10,065 bases of DNA from Verrucomicrobiota bacterium (GTDB lineage: Bacteria; Chlamydiota; Chlamydiia; Chlamydiales; Rhabdochlamydiaceae): the NCBI GenBank assembly GCA_903970455.1, contig CAJCIW010000125.1, forward strand, positions 1 through 10,065, read 5' to 3'. Every line of letters begins with the position of its first letter. The first letter of the stretch is position 1. Positions 1 through 8,000 of this stretch are shown in pieces. The notes under the pieces are model-generated. The model had not been told where the DNA came from and did no database searches. It saw nothing but the letters and a program-made list of their open reading frames with translations. The position numbers and the translations under genes are program-made.

Positions 1-10
1 AATTAGAAAC

Positions 11-39
11 TTGACTTGTTAATCAAAAAAAAATATATA
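11..39 (+). promoter_or_regulatory. Sigma70-like (chlamydial sigma66) promoter of the surface-protein gene
   Basis: A -35 box TTGACT (11-16) is separated by exactly 17 bases from a -10 box TATATA (34-39), both close to the sigma70 consensus. The predicted start is near 46, leaving a leader of about 16 bases. That leader contains the Shine-Dalgarno-like AAGGGA (51-56), six bases before the ATG at 63. The spacing and the short leader make this a good candidate for the gene's own promoter. It is a sequence-only prediction. Confidence 0.6.
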
Positions 40-62
40 GGGTTTAAAACAAGGGACCTTCT

Positions 63-3000
63 ATGCTCAACGATTCGCTCAAAAAGTTATTTATTCTGTC
101 TTTAGTCTGCATCTCCTTGCCTTACAGCACTATTGAAGCAGCGAATCCATCAAAAAGCCCTTCCTCCCAGCCAACATGTAATGATCAGTGTCAACCCTTC
201 CGCATCTCAGCTCGCCATATTGAAAATAAAGGGATTGGCTACAACACCGGCTACACAACTCTGGAAGCATTCTTAGCAGCTCCTGCAGACCTCTGGCCTG
301 TAATGCCATTTGTTGATTTAAGAGGACATATTTTTAACGATGGCCATTGGGCTGCCAATGCTGGCCTTGGGCTACGCTCTCTTCTGAAAGACCGTGTCTA
401 CGGCGCTTATGCCTATTACGACTATCGCGATACTAAACGCAAAGGCTATAACCAAGTAAGCTTCGGATTAGAAACGTTAGGAACCTTTTGGGATCTGCGC
501 TTAAACGGATACGCCGTTGTTGGAAGTCGACAAAGCCGACCCTATGACACCCAGTTTAGTCAGTTTGCAGGCAATAACATCTACTACACTCAGAAATTTC
601 AGTATGCCCTTTCAGGGGGAAATGCAGAAGTAGGCTTTTATCCATTAAAAATGAAAGATGTTACTCTCTATACTGGAATTGGCCCCTACTATTTGAAAGG
701 CCCTGTTGGAGGTGCTGTGTGGGGAGGAGAAACACGCGCTAAAGCGATGTGGAAAGAATACGTCGGAGCCGAGGTAAGTTACTCTTATGACCATACTTTT
801 AAAAATATTGTCCAAGGACAGGTGTTCCTTTCTTTACCTTTAGGACCGAAAGAAAAAGTAAGAGAGAGCAAGGGGCGTTCTTGCATGGATAATTACCTCT
901 TGTGCCAACGAATGATCGAGCCTGTCGCGAAAAACGAAATCATCCCCGTAACGACAAAAAAAAATAAAAATCTTGCGATCAATCCAGCTACAGGGCAGCC
1001 CTATACCGTATACTTTGTCAATAACTTAAGTCACTCAGCTGGGACCTATGAGAGCCCGTTTTCCACACTAGCTGCTGCAGAAAGCGCCGCTCAGGCCAAT
1101 GATATCATTTATATCTTCCCAGGAGACGGAACAACGACAGGACTCAACGCCGGGGTCACGCTTAAGGATTATCAAAAGTTGTGGGGTAGCGGCATAGCAC
1201 ATTCACTTAATACGACTGCGGGCGCTATTTTAGTCCCAGCTCAGTCTGGTGGAACTCTGAATGGCTTAGTCTATAGCCCAACCATTACCAATACGGGAAC
1301 TGTTGTGACTCTTGGCAATGGAAACGAGATCTCAGGCCTCTTCTTGCAAAACGGAGCTAGTGCAGATGCGATTTTGGTCTCTAACAAAACAAATGCGACG
1401 GTGTCGAATTGCACAATCGCAGGTGCAAACGTGCAAGGAGGCACCGGACTTTCCGCGACAGAACTTGCGGGCACCCTTACGATCAATAATTGTATCTTGA
1501 ACCAAAATACTGCAATCTCTCTCTCGAATAGCACAACAAATCTTCAGGCAAACATCACGAATTCAAGCTTTTCTGGAGGTGATGATTCGACGACCTCCTC
1601 CATCTTATGGAATCTATCAGACGCAGCACAGGGAGTGTTGACGGCTAGCAACAACACCTTTGACACCAGCTATATCGCTATTACTGTAACCCCAAGCAAT
1701 ACAAGCACCATTGCCGCAACCATCAACAATAACTCGATCTCGGCGGGTGGATATGGAATCAATATAAATGGATCGGGAACTGCAGCAGAGAATATCAACA
1801 TAGATGGCAATACAATCAATACCTATTATCAATCAGTTCGGATTGTGGATAGCGGAGTATTGATAGCGAACCTATCGAATAACACAATAAATACAACAGA
1901 AGACTATTGCATAGAAATAGATACGTCTGCTGGAGAGGCTTCGATTTTGATGACCGACAACACTCTCGTTTCGTCGGATAGTTACACTCTATATTTAAAT
2001 CATTCTGGAGGCAGTCTCTCTGCGACCTTGAATGGGAATAATATCTATACAGTTGAAGATGAGTATGCGATTTATAGCAATATCACAGGTTCAGCAATTG
2101 ATCACGTGATCAATTTGAATGGAAACACAATAGCCGGAGAATATTGTTGGTATCTTTACCAAACTGTAGGCAATGCCTCATCTACCTGGAATAACAATAC
2201 TCTGCACCCTTACGAATATGGCATTTACGCTGATCAACAGATCGGTACCTTATCTCTGATATTCAATAATAATACAGTCATATCGTCTGGTGACGAGGAA
2301 GGCATTTATTGGGCTGCAACTGGGTCTGCTACAAACACCAATATCTCGATTACAGGCAATCAGATATATGCTGAGTATCCACTATATGGTCAGCAGGAAG
2401 TAGGCAACTTGACTCTCTCAGTAACCGATAATATTCTTACTGGTTATACCCCCGTTTACTTAAACCTCTCTACTCCAGGCACAACAACTGCGACAATCTC
2501 AGATAATACTTGCAGTGGATACTATGGAATTGAAGTCGATCAGTCTGCAGGAACTTTTAATTCTACAGTCACCAATAACACCGTTGCCTCTTCTGGCACA
2601 GCAGGATATTACTATGCCATCACGGGCGGCGCGCCAAACACTACCCAATTGATTTCGGGGAATACGATTACATCTGGCGCATATGCAGCCAACGCAGTTT
2701 ATTTGGACTTGCCGACTGCAGGCACAACGTCCTTTACTGTGACGGATAACGTCCTAGCTGGCGGTGGAAGTTCAAGCGCAGGCGCTTCAGTTTCTTGTAC
2801 GATGCTTGGCGGAACTCAATTTCTTGACCTTTCGAATAACTCAATGACGAATACCGGAGGGTTCTCTCTATCTGCATCAAATGCTTGTGCAGCCACTTGG
2901 AATGTAAACAGCAATGAGTTTTTCGCTTCGGGCTCAACCCCAGTTTCTGCAACTGCATCGGTTTCAGGAACAAGCGTTTGCATGCAGCTCAACAACAACA

Positions 3001-3131
3001 CAGCCTATCCAATTACTGGCGCTTATTCGCTTACAAGAACATCGCCAGCGACTTTCACACTCAACCCTCCGCAGGGCAATATTGGGCAGCTCACAATAGG
3101 GGCCGGTGTGACAGAGGCTGTATGTCCCTAA
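63..3131 (+). CDS. Inverse-autotransporter-like outer-membrane protein with beta-helix passenger
   Basis: Predicted 1022-residue surface protein. Residues 1-26 form a Sec signal peptide: basic KK, hydrophobic core, likely cut after IEA (24-26). Residues about 44-262 resemble the intimin/invasin-type beta-barrel: alternating aromatic strands, the segments NAGLGLRSLL and YGAYAYYDYRD, and a last strand ending FLSLPLG. A linker to about 312 is followed by a pectin-lyase-like start (TVYFVNN, ESPFSTLAAA, DIIYIFPGDG). From about 475 to 980 there are some 20 rungs of about 26 residues, each built on N-N/G/D-N-[TS]-[IVL] and often followed by Y-x-[IL]-[YE]. Barrel-first order is that of type Ve secretion; classical chlamydial Pmps carry the barrel last. 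By family it should sit in the outer membrane with the passenger outside, perhaps as an adhesin, but no ligand can be read from the sequence. The start is supported by AAGGGA six bases upstream and by the signal peptide. No strong terminator follows; only a weak CCCTAA/TTAGGG hairpin overlaps the stop. Confidence 0.8.
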   Translation: MLNDSLKKLFILSLVCISLPYSTIEAANPSKSPSSQPTCNDQCQPFRISARHIENKGIGYNTGYTTLEAFLAAPADLWPVMPFVDLRGHIFNDGHWAANAGLGLRSLLKDRVYGAYAYYDYRDTKRKGYNQVSFGLETLGTFWDLRLNGYAVVGSRQSRPYDTQFSQFAGNNIYYTQKFQYALSGGNAEVGFYPLKMKDVTLYTGIGPYYLKGPVGGAVWGGETRAKAMWKEYVGAEVSYSYDHTFKNIVQGQVFLSLPLGPKEKVRESKGRSCMDNYLLCQRMIEPVAKNEIIPVTTKKNKNLAINPATGQPYTVYFVNNLSHSAGTYESPFSTLAAAESAAQANDIIYIFPGDGTTTGLNAGVTLKDYQKLWGSGIAHSLNTTAGAILVPAQSGGTLNGLVYSPTITNTGTVVTLGNGNEISGLFLQNGASADAILVSNKTNATVSNCTIAGANVQGGTGLSATELAGTLTINNCILNQNTAISLSNSTTNLQANITNSSFSGGDDSTTSSILWNLSDAAQGVLTASNNTFDTSYIAITVTPSNTSTIAATINNNSISAGGYGININGSGTAAENINIDGNTINTYYQSVRIVDSGVLIANLSNNTINTTEDYCIEIDTSAGEASILMTDNTLVSSDSYTLYLNHSGGSLSATLNGNNIYTVEDEYAIYSNITGSAIDHVINLNGNTIAGEYCWYLYQTVGNASSTWNNNTLHPYEYGIYADQQIGTLSLIFNNNTVISSGDEEGIYWAATGSATNTNISITGNQIYAEYPLYGQQEVGNLTLSVTDNILTGYTPVYLNLSTPGTTTATISDNTCSGYYGIEVDQSAGTFNSTVTNNTVASSGTAGYYYAITGGAPNTTQLISGNTITSGAYAANAVYLDLPTAGTTSFTVTDNVLAGGGSSSAGASVSCTMLGGTQFLDLSNNSMTNTGGFSLSASNACAATWNVNSNEFFASGSTPVSATASVSGTSVCMQLNNNTAYPITGAYSLTRTSPATFTLNPPQGNIGQLTIGAGVTEAVCP

Positions 3132-3422
3132 TATAAGTTAGGGGCAATCATTCCCGTTTTCAGCTTCCTCTCCAAGGAAGAGTTAGAGGGGTTCCGGAGG
3201 AGATGTGACTCGCTCAGCGCTCTATACGGAGCCTCCGATTCATTAAACCAGTCCATGGTATTTGTTCCAACTCGAATAGGGTCCCTCCTCGCATTTGATT
3301 CGAGTCTTTCATACCCACCTTGCTAAAGGGTGATCAGTATGCTTGACGTTCTTGATTTAGAAATTTTCAAGGCTTTTCAATTACGCAAATTTTACGCACT
3401 AGACTGGGCAAAAGTGGCCTAA
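3132..3422. other. Intergenic region with inverted repeats, no convincing gene
   Basis: This stretch lies between the surface-protein gene and the tmRNA terminator. It holds several short inverted repeats: CTTCCT/AGGAAG (3164-3169 and 3175-3180), CGGAGG/CCTCCG (3195-3200 and 3232-3237), and CTCGAAT/ATTCGAG (3271-3277 and 3298-3304), the last enclosing the palindrome AGGGTCCCT. None is followed by a T-run on the plus strand, so none looks like a standard terminator. A minus-strand frame is open for 65 codons (3128-3322), with an ATG at 3254-3256 giving 42 residues beginning MDWFNESEAP. I do not recognise that peptide and see no clear ribosome-binding site. No tRNA fold was found. Confidence 0.5.
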
Positions 3423-3463
3423 GTGAAAAGAAAAAGGACTTATCGGTTTCCCTTTAAGTCCTT
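3423..3463 (-). terminator. Rho-independent terminator of ssrA
   Basis: Read on the minus strand, a 9-bp perfect stem (AAGGACTTA/TAAGTCCTT, arms 3455-3463 and 3434-3442) with a 12-base loop is followed by a T-rich tract TTTTTCTTTTC (plus-strand A-rich 3425-3435). It begins about 40 bases after the tmRNA 3' end. This is the expected form and orientation for an intrinsic terminator of the tmRNA transcript, whose 3' end would then be trimmed by RNases. Confidence 0.8.
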
Positions 3464-3503
3464 GATTTACTTAGTGTTATTTAGTTTGGCTTAATCTAAA
3501 TTT

Positions 3504-3870
3504 TGGAGGTGGAGAGAATCGAACTCTCGTCCTTGGCAAACTCCCTACTGATGACTACATGCTTATCGCCTTCTTATTAGCAGCCTATCCTGAGGAAGAC
3601 GCCCCACAATGGATAGGCCCGCTTCTATTGATCTCGAACTGCCTTCTTGAGAAGCTGCAAAAAGAGAGTTCATACCAGGGTTAATGACAATAGCTTCTGA
3701 CGCTCCTGGTCGGGCATCAGGCTATCGGGTCACCAAAGCGGTTAAGCTTTAAGCAGCCAACAATTCTTCTGAATTGTCTTTTATTAGTTTATCGGATGAT
3801 TAAGGAGGCCAACCGACGTCCTCCGCATGCCACCGGTACTTCATTTCCAAGTCGAAACCAGTACACCCCC
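3504..3870 (-). ncRNA. ssrA: Transfer-messenger RNA (tmRNA)
   Basis: tmRNA with SmpB rescues ribosomes stalled on broken messages and tags the nascent peptide for proteolysis. The 367-base RNA starts GGGGGUGUACUGGUUUCGAC and ends with a T-arm (GAGAGUUCGAUUCUCUC) followed by CACCUCC. The 5' GGGGGUG and 3' CACCUCC form a 7-bp acceptor stem with one G-U pair. Both ends closely match the C. trachomatis tmRNA as I remember it. A GGAGG/CCUCC pair before the tag region fits pseudoknot 1. The tag frame lies at 3778-3749. The base after the acceptor stem is A (3504), the discriminator, and genomic sequence continues AAA, so the CCA tail is not encoded. A TATAAT box six bases upstream and a terminator downstream make a complete single-gene unit. 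Confidence 0.95.
3749..3778 (-). other. tmRNA proteolysis-tag reading frame (DNSEELLAA)
   Basis: Inside ssrA the frame GAC AAT TCA GAA GAA TTG TTG GCT GCT TAA encodes DNSEELLAA. The LAA ending is the usual C-terminal degron of tmRNA tags. The resume codon was set by aligning the preceding AAUAAA with the same position in the C. trachomatis tmRNA as remembered, where GCC (Ala) begins the tag. In this frame a stop (TAA) lies eight codons upstream of GAC, so the tag cannot be much longer. The first residue added after the tRNA-borne alanine would therefore be Asp. The ending and stop are seen directly; the exact resume codon is inferred. Confidence 0.7.
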
Positions 3871-3876
3871 AGAAGT

Positions 3877-3882
3877 ATTATA
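3877..3882 (-). promoter_or_regulatory. -10 box of the ssrA promoter
   Basis: A perfect TATAAT on the minus strand is separated by six bases (ACTTCT) from the first G of the tmRNA at 3870, the normal distance from a -10 box to a start site. No good -35 hexamer is seen at 16-18 bases; the candidate region reads TATCGA. An A/T-rich stretch further upstream (3911-3935) could act as an UP-like element. The match between start spacing and the RNA 5' end supports this as the real promoter. Confidence 0.75.
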
Positions 3883-4051
3883 ACATGGAATTATTATTTT
3901 CGATAGAGGGGAAGAAATAAAGAAAAAAACAAACTTTGCATCTTGAGTTGTTTAAAATGAAAGAGTTAAGTGTATTTTTAGTGAGGCACTAATCGCGCAA
4001 ATTGATTCAAGACAGGTGTTTTTGGCGATTTTGGGAGGACTGGAAAACTTT

Positions 4052-4079
4052 TTGGCTCTGGAAAAATTAAACTTTTAAT
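4052..4079 (+). promoter_or_regulatory. Candidate promoter of the hypothetical membrane protein
   Basis: TTGGCT (4052-4057) and TTTAAT (4074-4079) lie 16 bases apart, with 4/6 and 5/6 matches to the -35 and -10 consensus. The start would be near 4086, giving a leader of about 40 bases before the ATG at 4128. The rest of the gap back to the tmRNA promoter (3883-4051) is A/T-rich with no gene or clear structure. Matches this loose occur by chance in such DNA, so confidence is low. Confidence 0.3.
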
Positions 4080-4127
4080 TTATCGCCTGCTTCTTTACAA
4101 TGCCTTCACATTAGAGAGGGGATGTGT

Positions 4128-4970
4128 ATGGTCACAACAGTTGGTTTTCCTTTCGGTGCTGCCGCAGCAATGCCTCATCTCCCGGTCAACCTGGATCCTC
4201 TTGTTCCTGTGATTAGAAGGACGTTGAGCGATGCGGACTTTTTTTCGGGATTTAGAATGGCTGCCCATTGCCTCGACTCGAGCCCTTTTGTGAATGTCTC
4301 GCTTGTCTCCCTGAAAAGCGCCCCTTATGTTTATTACAGCGATAAAGTGCTTGTGCAGGAGTTCGACAACGGGATCTCCTGTCGATTGCGCTATTTTGAA
4401 GCTGCCATCACTTCCCTTGCAGCTGTTATTTACAATTTTGTGTTTGGCGTCGTTTTCAGTGCGCTCTCTCTTGTGACTTTAGGGCAAGTCAAAATCATCG
4501 TCGATCAAATGGGGAAGCATTGGGCCCATTCCGTTTTTGCCGTAGCAGCCTTCGGGATTGCTTCCATCGGAACTGTTTCTCCTAATCTTGGGATTAAAGC
4601 CAATTATGCTGCTGGACTTGCTATGGGGGTTGCCTTATTGGAGTGGACAGAAGGGGAGGCGATTAGCAAAATTTGCTCTGCCTATCAGCGCCATCGGCAA
4701 GAGTTTGCGGAAGGCGCCGCCATCGCTTGCCGGAACGATGGAATCCCTGAAAACACGTTTACCCCTTTTTTGAATTATTTGAATGACCATCTCAACAACC
4801 GCGTTCAAAGTTTGTCTGATTTGATCGGGGTTATTGAAAATGGGGAGCAGCATCTGCCGCATATGATCCCATGGGCTACTCCTCAGCTCCTTATTAACGA
4901 GCTGATGCTATTGGGGTCGAATTGGATGAGTGGACCGGTGACGACGAGGGCAGAGGGTGAAACTCGATAA
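4128..4970 (+). CDS. Hypothetical protein with two or three hydrophobic segments
   Basis: I do not recognise this protein. Starting at ATG 4128 it has 280 residues. The in-frame ATG at 4122 adds two, but AGAGGGG (4115-4121) then has no spacing to the start, whereas it sits six bases before 4128. Numbered from the longer form, hydrophobic stretches lie at about 92-120, 136-155 and 160-175, so a membrane protein with a soluble N-terminal part of about 90 residues and a polar C-terminal part of about 105 is likely. No signal peptide, catalytic motif or cofactor site is evident. Paired hydrophobic segments recall chlamydial inclusion-membrane (Inc) proteins, which are type III secretion substrates, but that is only a similarity of layout. 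ileS follows after 42 bases on the same strand with no terminator between, so cotranscription is possible. Codon use and frame integrity support a real gene. Confidence 0.7.
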   Translation: MVTTVGFPFGAAAAMPHLPVNLDPLVPVIRRTLSDADFFSGFRMAAHCLDSSPFVNVSLVSLKSAPYVYYSDKVLVQEFDNGISCRLRYFEAAITSLAAVIYNFVFGVVFSALSLVTLGQVKIIVDQMGKHWAHSVFAVAAFGIASIGTVSPNLGIKANYAAGLAMGVALLEWTEGEAISKICSAYQRHRQEFAEGAAIACRNDGIPENTFTPFLNYLNDHLNNRVQSLSDLIGVIENGEQHLPHMIPWATPQLLINELMLLGSNWMSGPVTTRAEGETR

Positions 4971-4974
4971 GGGA

Positions 4975-5003
4975 TTTCTTCTTAATTCCTCATCGGCTAT
5001 ACT
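4975..5003 (+). promoter_or_regulatory. Weak candidate ileS promoter
   Basis: TATACT (4998-5003) is a 5/6 match to a -10 box, with a poor TTTCTT (4975-4980) 17 bases upstream. Transcription would begin about 5010, only two or three bases before the ileS ATG at 5013, so a message from here would be essentially leaderless. No Shine-Dalgarno sequence is present in the 15 bases before that ATG. ileS may instead be read through from the upstream gene. Confidence 0.25.
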
Positions 5004-5012
5004 TTAATACTT

Positions 5013-8000
5013 ATGTTTGAGCCTAATCAAAAAGAATCTATACCACAACGAGAAGAGCGCATCCTCGATTTTTGGCAGAAGGAACGCATTTTCGAGAAAA
5101 CGCTTGAAGAAACAAGAAACAAGCCTAATTTTTCTTTTTACGACGGCCCTCCTTTTGCAACCGGATTGCCCCACTATGGACATATTTTGACGGGGACGAT
5201 CAAAGATGTCGTACTGCGTTACAAGACGATGAAGGGAAATTATGTGATCCGCCGTTTTGGATGGGATTGCCATGGCCTGCCTGTAGAAAATGAGATTGAG
5301 AAGGCAAAAGAACTCTCCGGAGCATCATCGATTGAGGCGTTTGGCATCGCGGCCTTCAACGAAGAATGCCGTTCGATTGTTTTCCGCTATACCGAAGAAT
5401 GGAAACAGGTTGTCGCGCGGATGGCGCGCTGGGTTTCTTTTGAAAATACGTATCACACCATGGATCTCAAATACATGGAATCGGTGTGGTGGGTGTTTAG
5501 TCAACTTTACGAAAAAGGGCTCGTCTACGAAGGCTTTAAGGTGATGCCGTTTTCTGCCCGCCTCGGCACACCTCTTTCGAATTTTGAGGCGAATCTCAAT
5601 TACAAAGAAGTCGATGATCCCTCTTTGACGGTGCAATTCGAGCTCGCCGATGAACCGAACACTTCTCTCCTGATTTGGACGACCACTCCATGGACCCTTC
5701 CATCTAATCTCGCGGTCATGGCAAAAAAAGGGATGGAATATGTCAAAGTGAAAGAACGGGCATCGGGGCGCCAATTCATTCTCGCGGCTTCCCGCCTTCC
5801 TTTTTATTTTAAGAATCGGGAAGAGTATGATCTTGTTTCCACATTCACAGGAGATTCTTTAGCAGGAAAGCGGTACAAGCCTCTTTTTCCCTATTTTGCT
5901 GCGCGCGCTCAGCAAAATGCGTTCCGTGTGATTTTGGAAGAATCGCTTTCGGGTGAAGAGGGGACAGGACTTGTCCATTCGGCGCCGGCATTTGGCGAGG
6001 TCGACTTTTTTGCTTGCGCCCGGGAAGGGATCGAACTCGTGAACCCTGTTGATACCAATGGGAAGTTCACGCACGAAGTGCCTGATCTCGCAGGTCTTTT
6101 CGTTAAAGACGCCGACAAAGAGATTATCCGCCGGCTGAAAAGCGAGAAGAAAGTCTTTCATCACGGACAAGTGCGGCACCGTTATCCTTTTTGCTGGAGG
6201 TCCGACACTCCGCTCATCTACAAGGCCGTGAGCACCTGGTTTGTCGCTGTGGAAAAAATCAAAGAGAAGTTGCTCGCCGCTAATCAAAAAATCCACTGGG
6301 TTCCTGAGCATATTAAAGAGGGGCGTTTCGGCAAGTGGCTGGAAAATGCAAGGGATTGGGCGGTTTCCCGCAATCGGTACTGGGGAACGCCCATCCCTAT
6401 TTGGCGCAGCGAGGATGGGGAGGTGCTCGTCATATCCAGTATCAAAGAACTCGAAGAAAAATCAGGAGAAAAAATCACAGATTTACATCGCCATTTCATC
6501 GACGGCCTCGTCGTGACCCACAAGGGAAAAGCTTTCCACCGTATTACTGAAGTCTTCGATTGCTGGTTTGAGTCGGGTTCGATGCCTTATGCTCAGGACC
6601 ATTATCCCTTTGAGAACAAAGAAGAAATGCCGAAGCGATTTCCGGCAGACTTCATCGCGGAAGGATTAGACCAAACGCGCGGTTGGTTTTATACACTCAC
6701 TGTTTTGGCCGCTGCGCTGTTTGACAAGCCTGCGTTTAAAAATGTGATCGTCAATGGGATTATCCTCGCGGAAGATGGACAGAAAATGTCCAAACGCCTC
6801 AAAAATTATCCTGAACCCAAAGTGGTCGTGGACCGGTATGGCGCTGATGCGGTGCGGCTTTATCTGCTCAACAGCCCTGCTGTTTATGGGGAAGATCTCC
6901 GTTTTTCCGAACGGGGAGTTGAACTCGTCTTACGTCAAGTCCTGATTCCATTTTGGAATGCGTTTGTCTTTCTATCGACTTATGCAAAAATCTATCATTG
7001 GGAGCCCACTTCTGAAAATTTTCCAGAGCCACAAGCCGAAATCGACTGCTGGATTCTTTCAAGACTGCAAAAGTTGGTGCTGGATGTGACGAACGGGATG
7101 GACACTTATCAATTAAATCTGGCTGTAGAGCCCCTCGTCGGATTCATCGACCAGTTGACCAATTGGTACATTCGCCGCAGCCGCGCCAGATTCTGGTCTG
7201 AAGAGGCATCGCGCGACCGGGAGGAAGCTTTTGAGACTCTATATACCGTGCTTCTTACCTTGGCAAAAGTGGCTGCTCCTTTTGTGCCCTTCGCCAGCGA
7301 TGCGATCTACCTGCAGCTGAAAGGAAAAACGGCTCTTTCCTCTGTGCATCTTTGCGATTTTCCCCAGGCTTTGCAAAAACTGAGAGATGAGAAGCTCGAA
7401 AAAGAAATGGGCTACGTTCAAGAGGTCGTCAGCCTTGGCCATGCTCTGCGCAAAGAACATAAATTAAAAGTGCGCCAGCCCCTCGCAAAAGCGTATCTGA
7501 TCTCCCCTAATCCCGATGTTCTGAGCGCGCTTCAAGCGAAAAAGCATTTGATCGCCGATGAGCTCAATGTGAAAGAAGTGGAGTTTGAAGCGAATGAAGC
7601 CGCTTTCGTGACGATCGTCGTCAAGCCGAATTTCCGTGTCCTTGGCAAAAAGGTCGGTAAAGGGATGAACGCCGCGCAAGCCGCAATCCAAGCTCTACCG
7701 CCAAACCAGCTTTCGACACTGCTCAAAGGAGGAACAGCTGAGATTGTCGTGGATGGGCAGTCGATTCAGCTGACTGGGGAAGATGTCGCCATCGAACGGA
7801 AAGTGAAAGAAGGCCTCGTTGCGGCGACCTCTCAAGAATTGACCATCGCTCTCGACACCGCTCTCAACGAACAACTTCTTTTAGAAGGACTGGCCCGAGA
7901 AATTGTCAATAAAATCAATACGATGCGCCGCGAACTGGGATACTCTGTTACAGACCGGATCGTGATTCAGTTGAAGACGACAGAACGAGTTAAAAAAGCG

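Noticed and set aside
63..3131. Classical chlamydial Pmp autotransporter
   Set aside because: The barrel is at the N-terminus, the protein does not end in a barrel with a terminal aromatic, and the GGAI and FxxN repeats typical of Pmps are not the organising motif.
3126..3143. CCCTAA/TTAGGG hairpin as terminator of the surface-protein gene
   Set aside because: The 6-bp stem is A/T-rich at the loop end, overlaps the stop codon and has no T-run after it.
3191..3310. Possible tRNA gene suggested by GTTCCAACTCGAATAGG
   Set aside because: No acceptor stem or anticodon arm can be paired around it, and the T-loop consensus is not met on either strand.
5325..6311. Two minus-strand frames of about 150 codons (5325-5774 and 5859-6311)
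   Set aside because: Both are antisense to ileS, which is a complete and well-supported gene. They are shadows of its codon usage.
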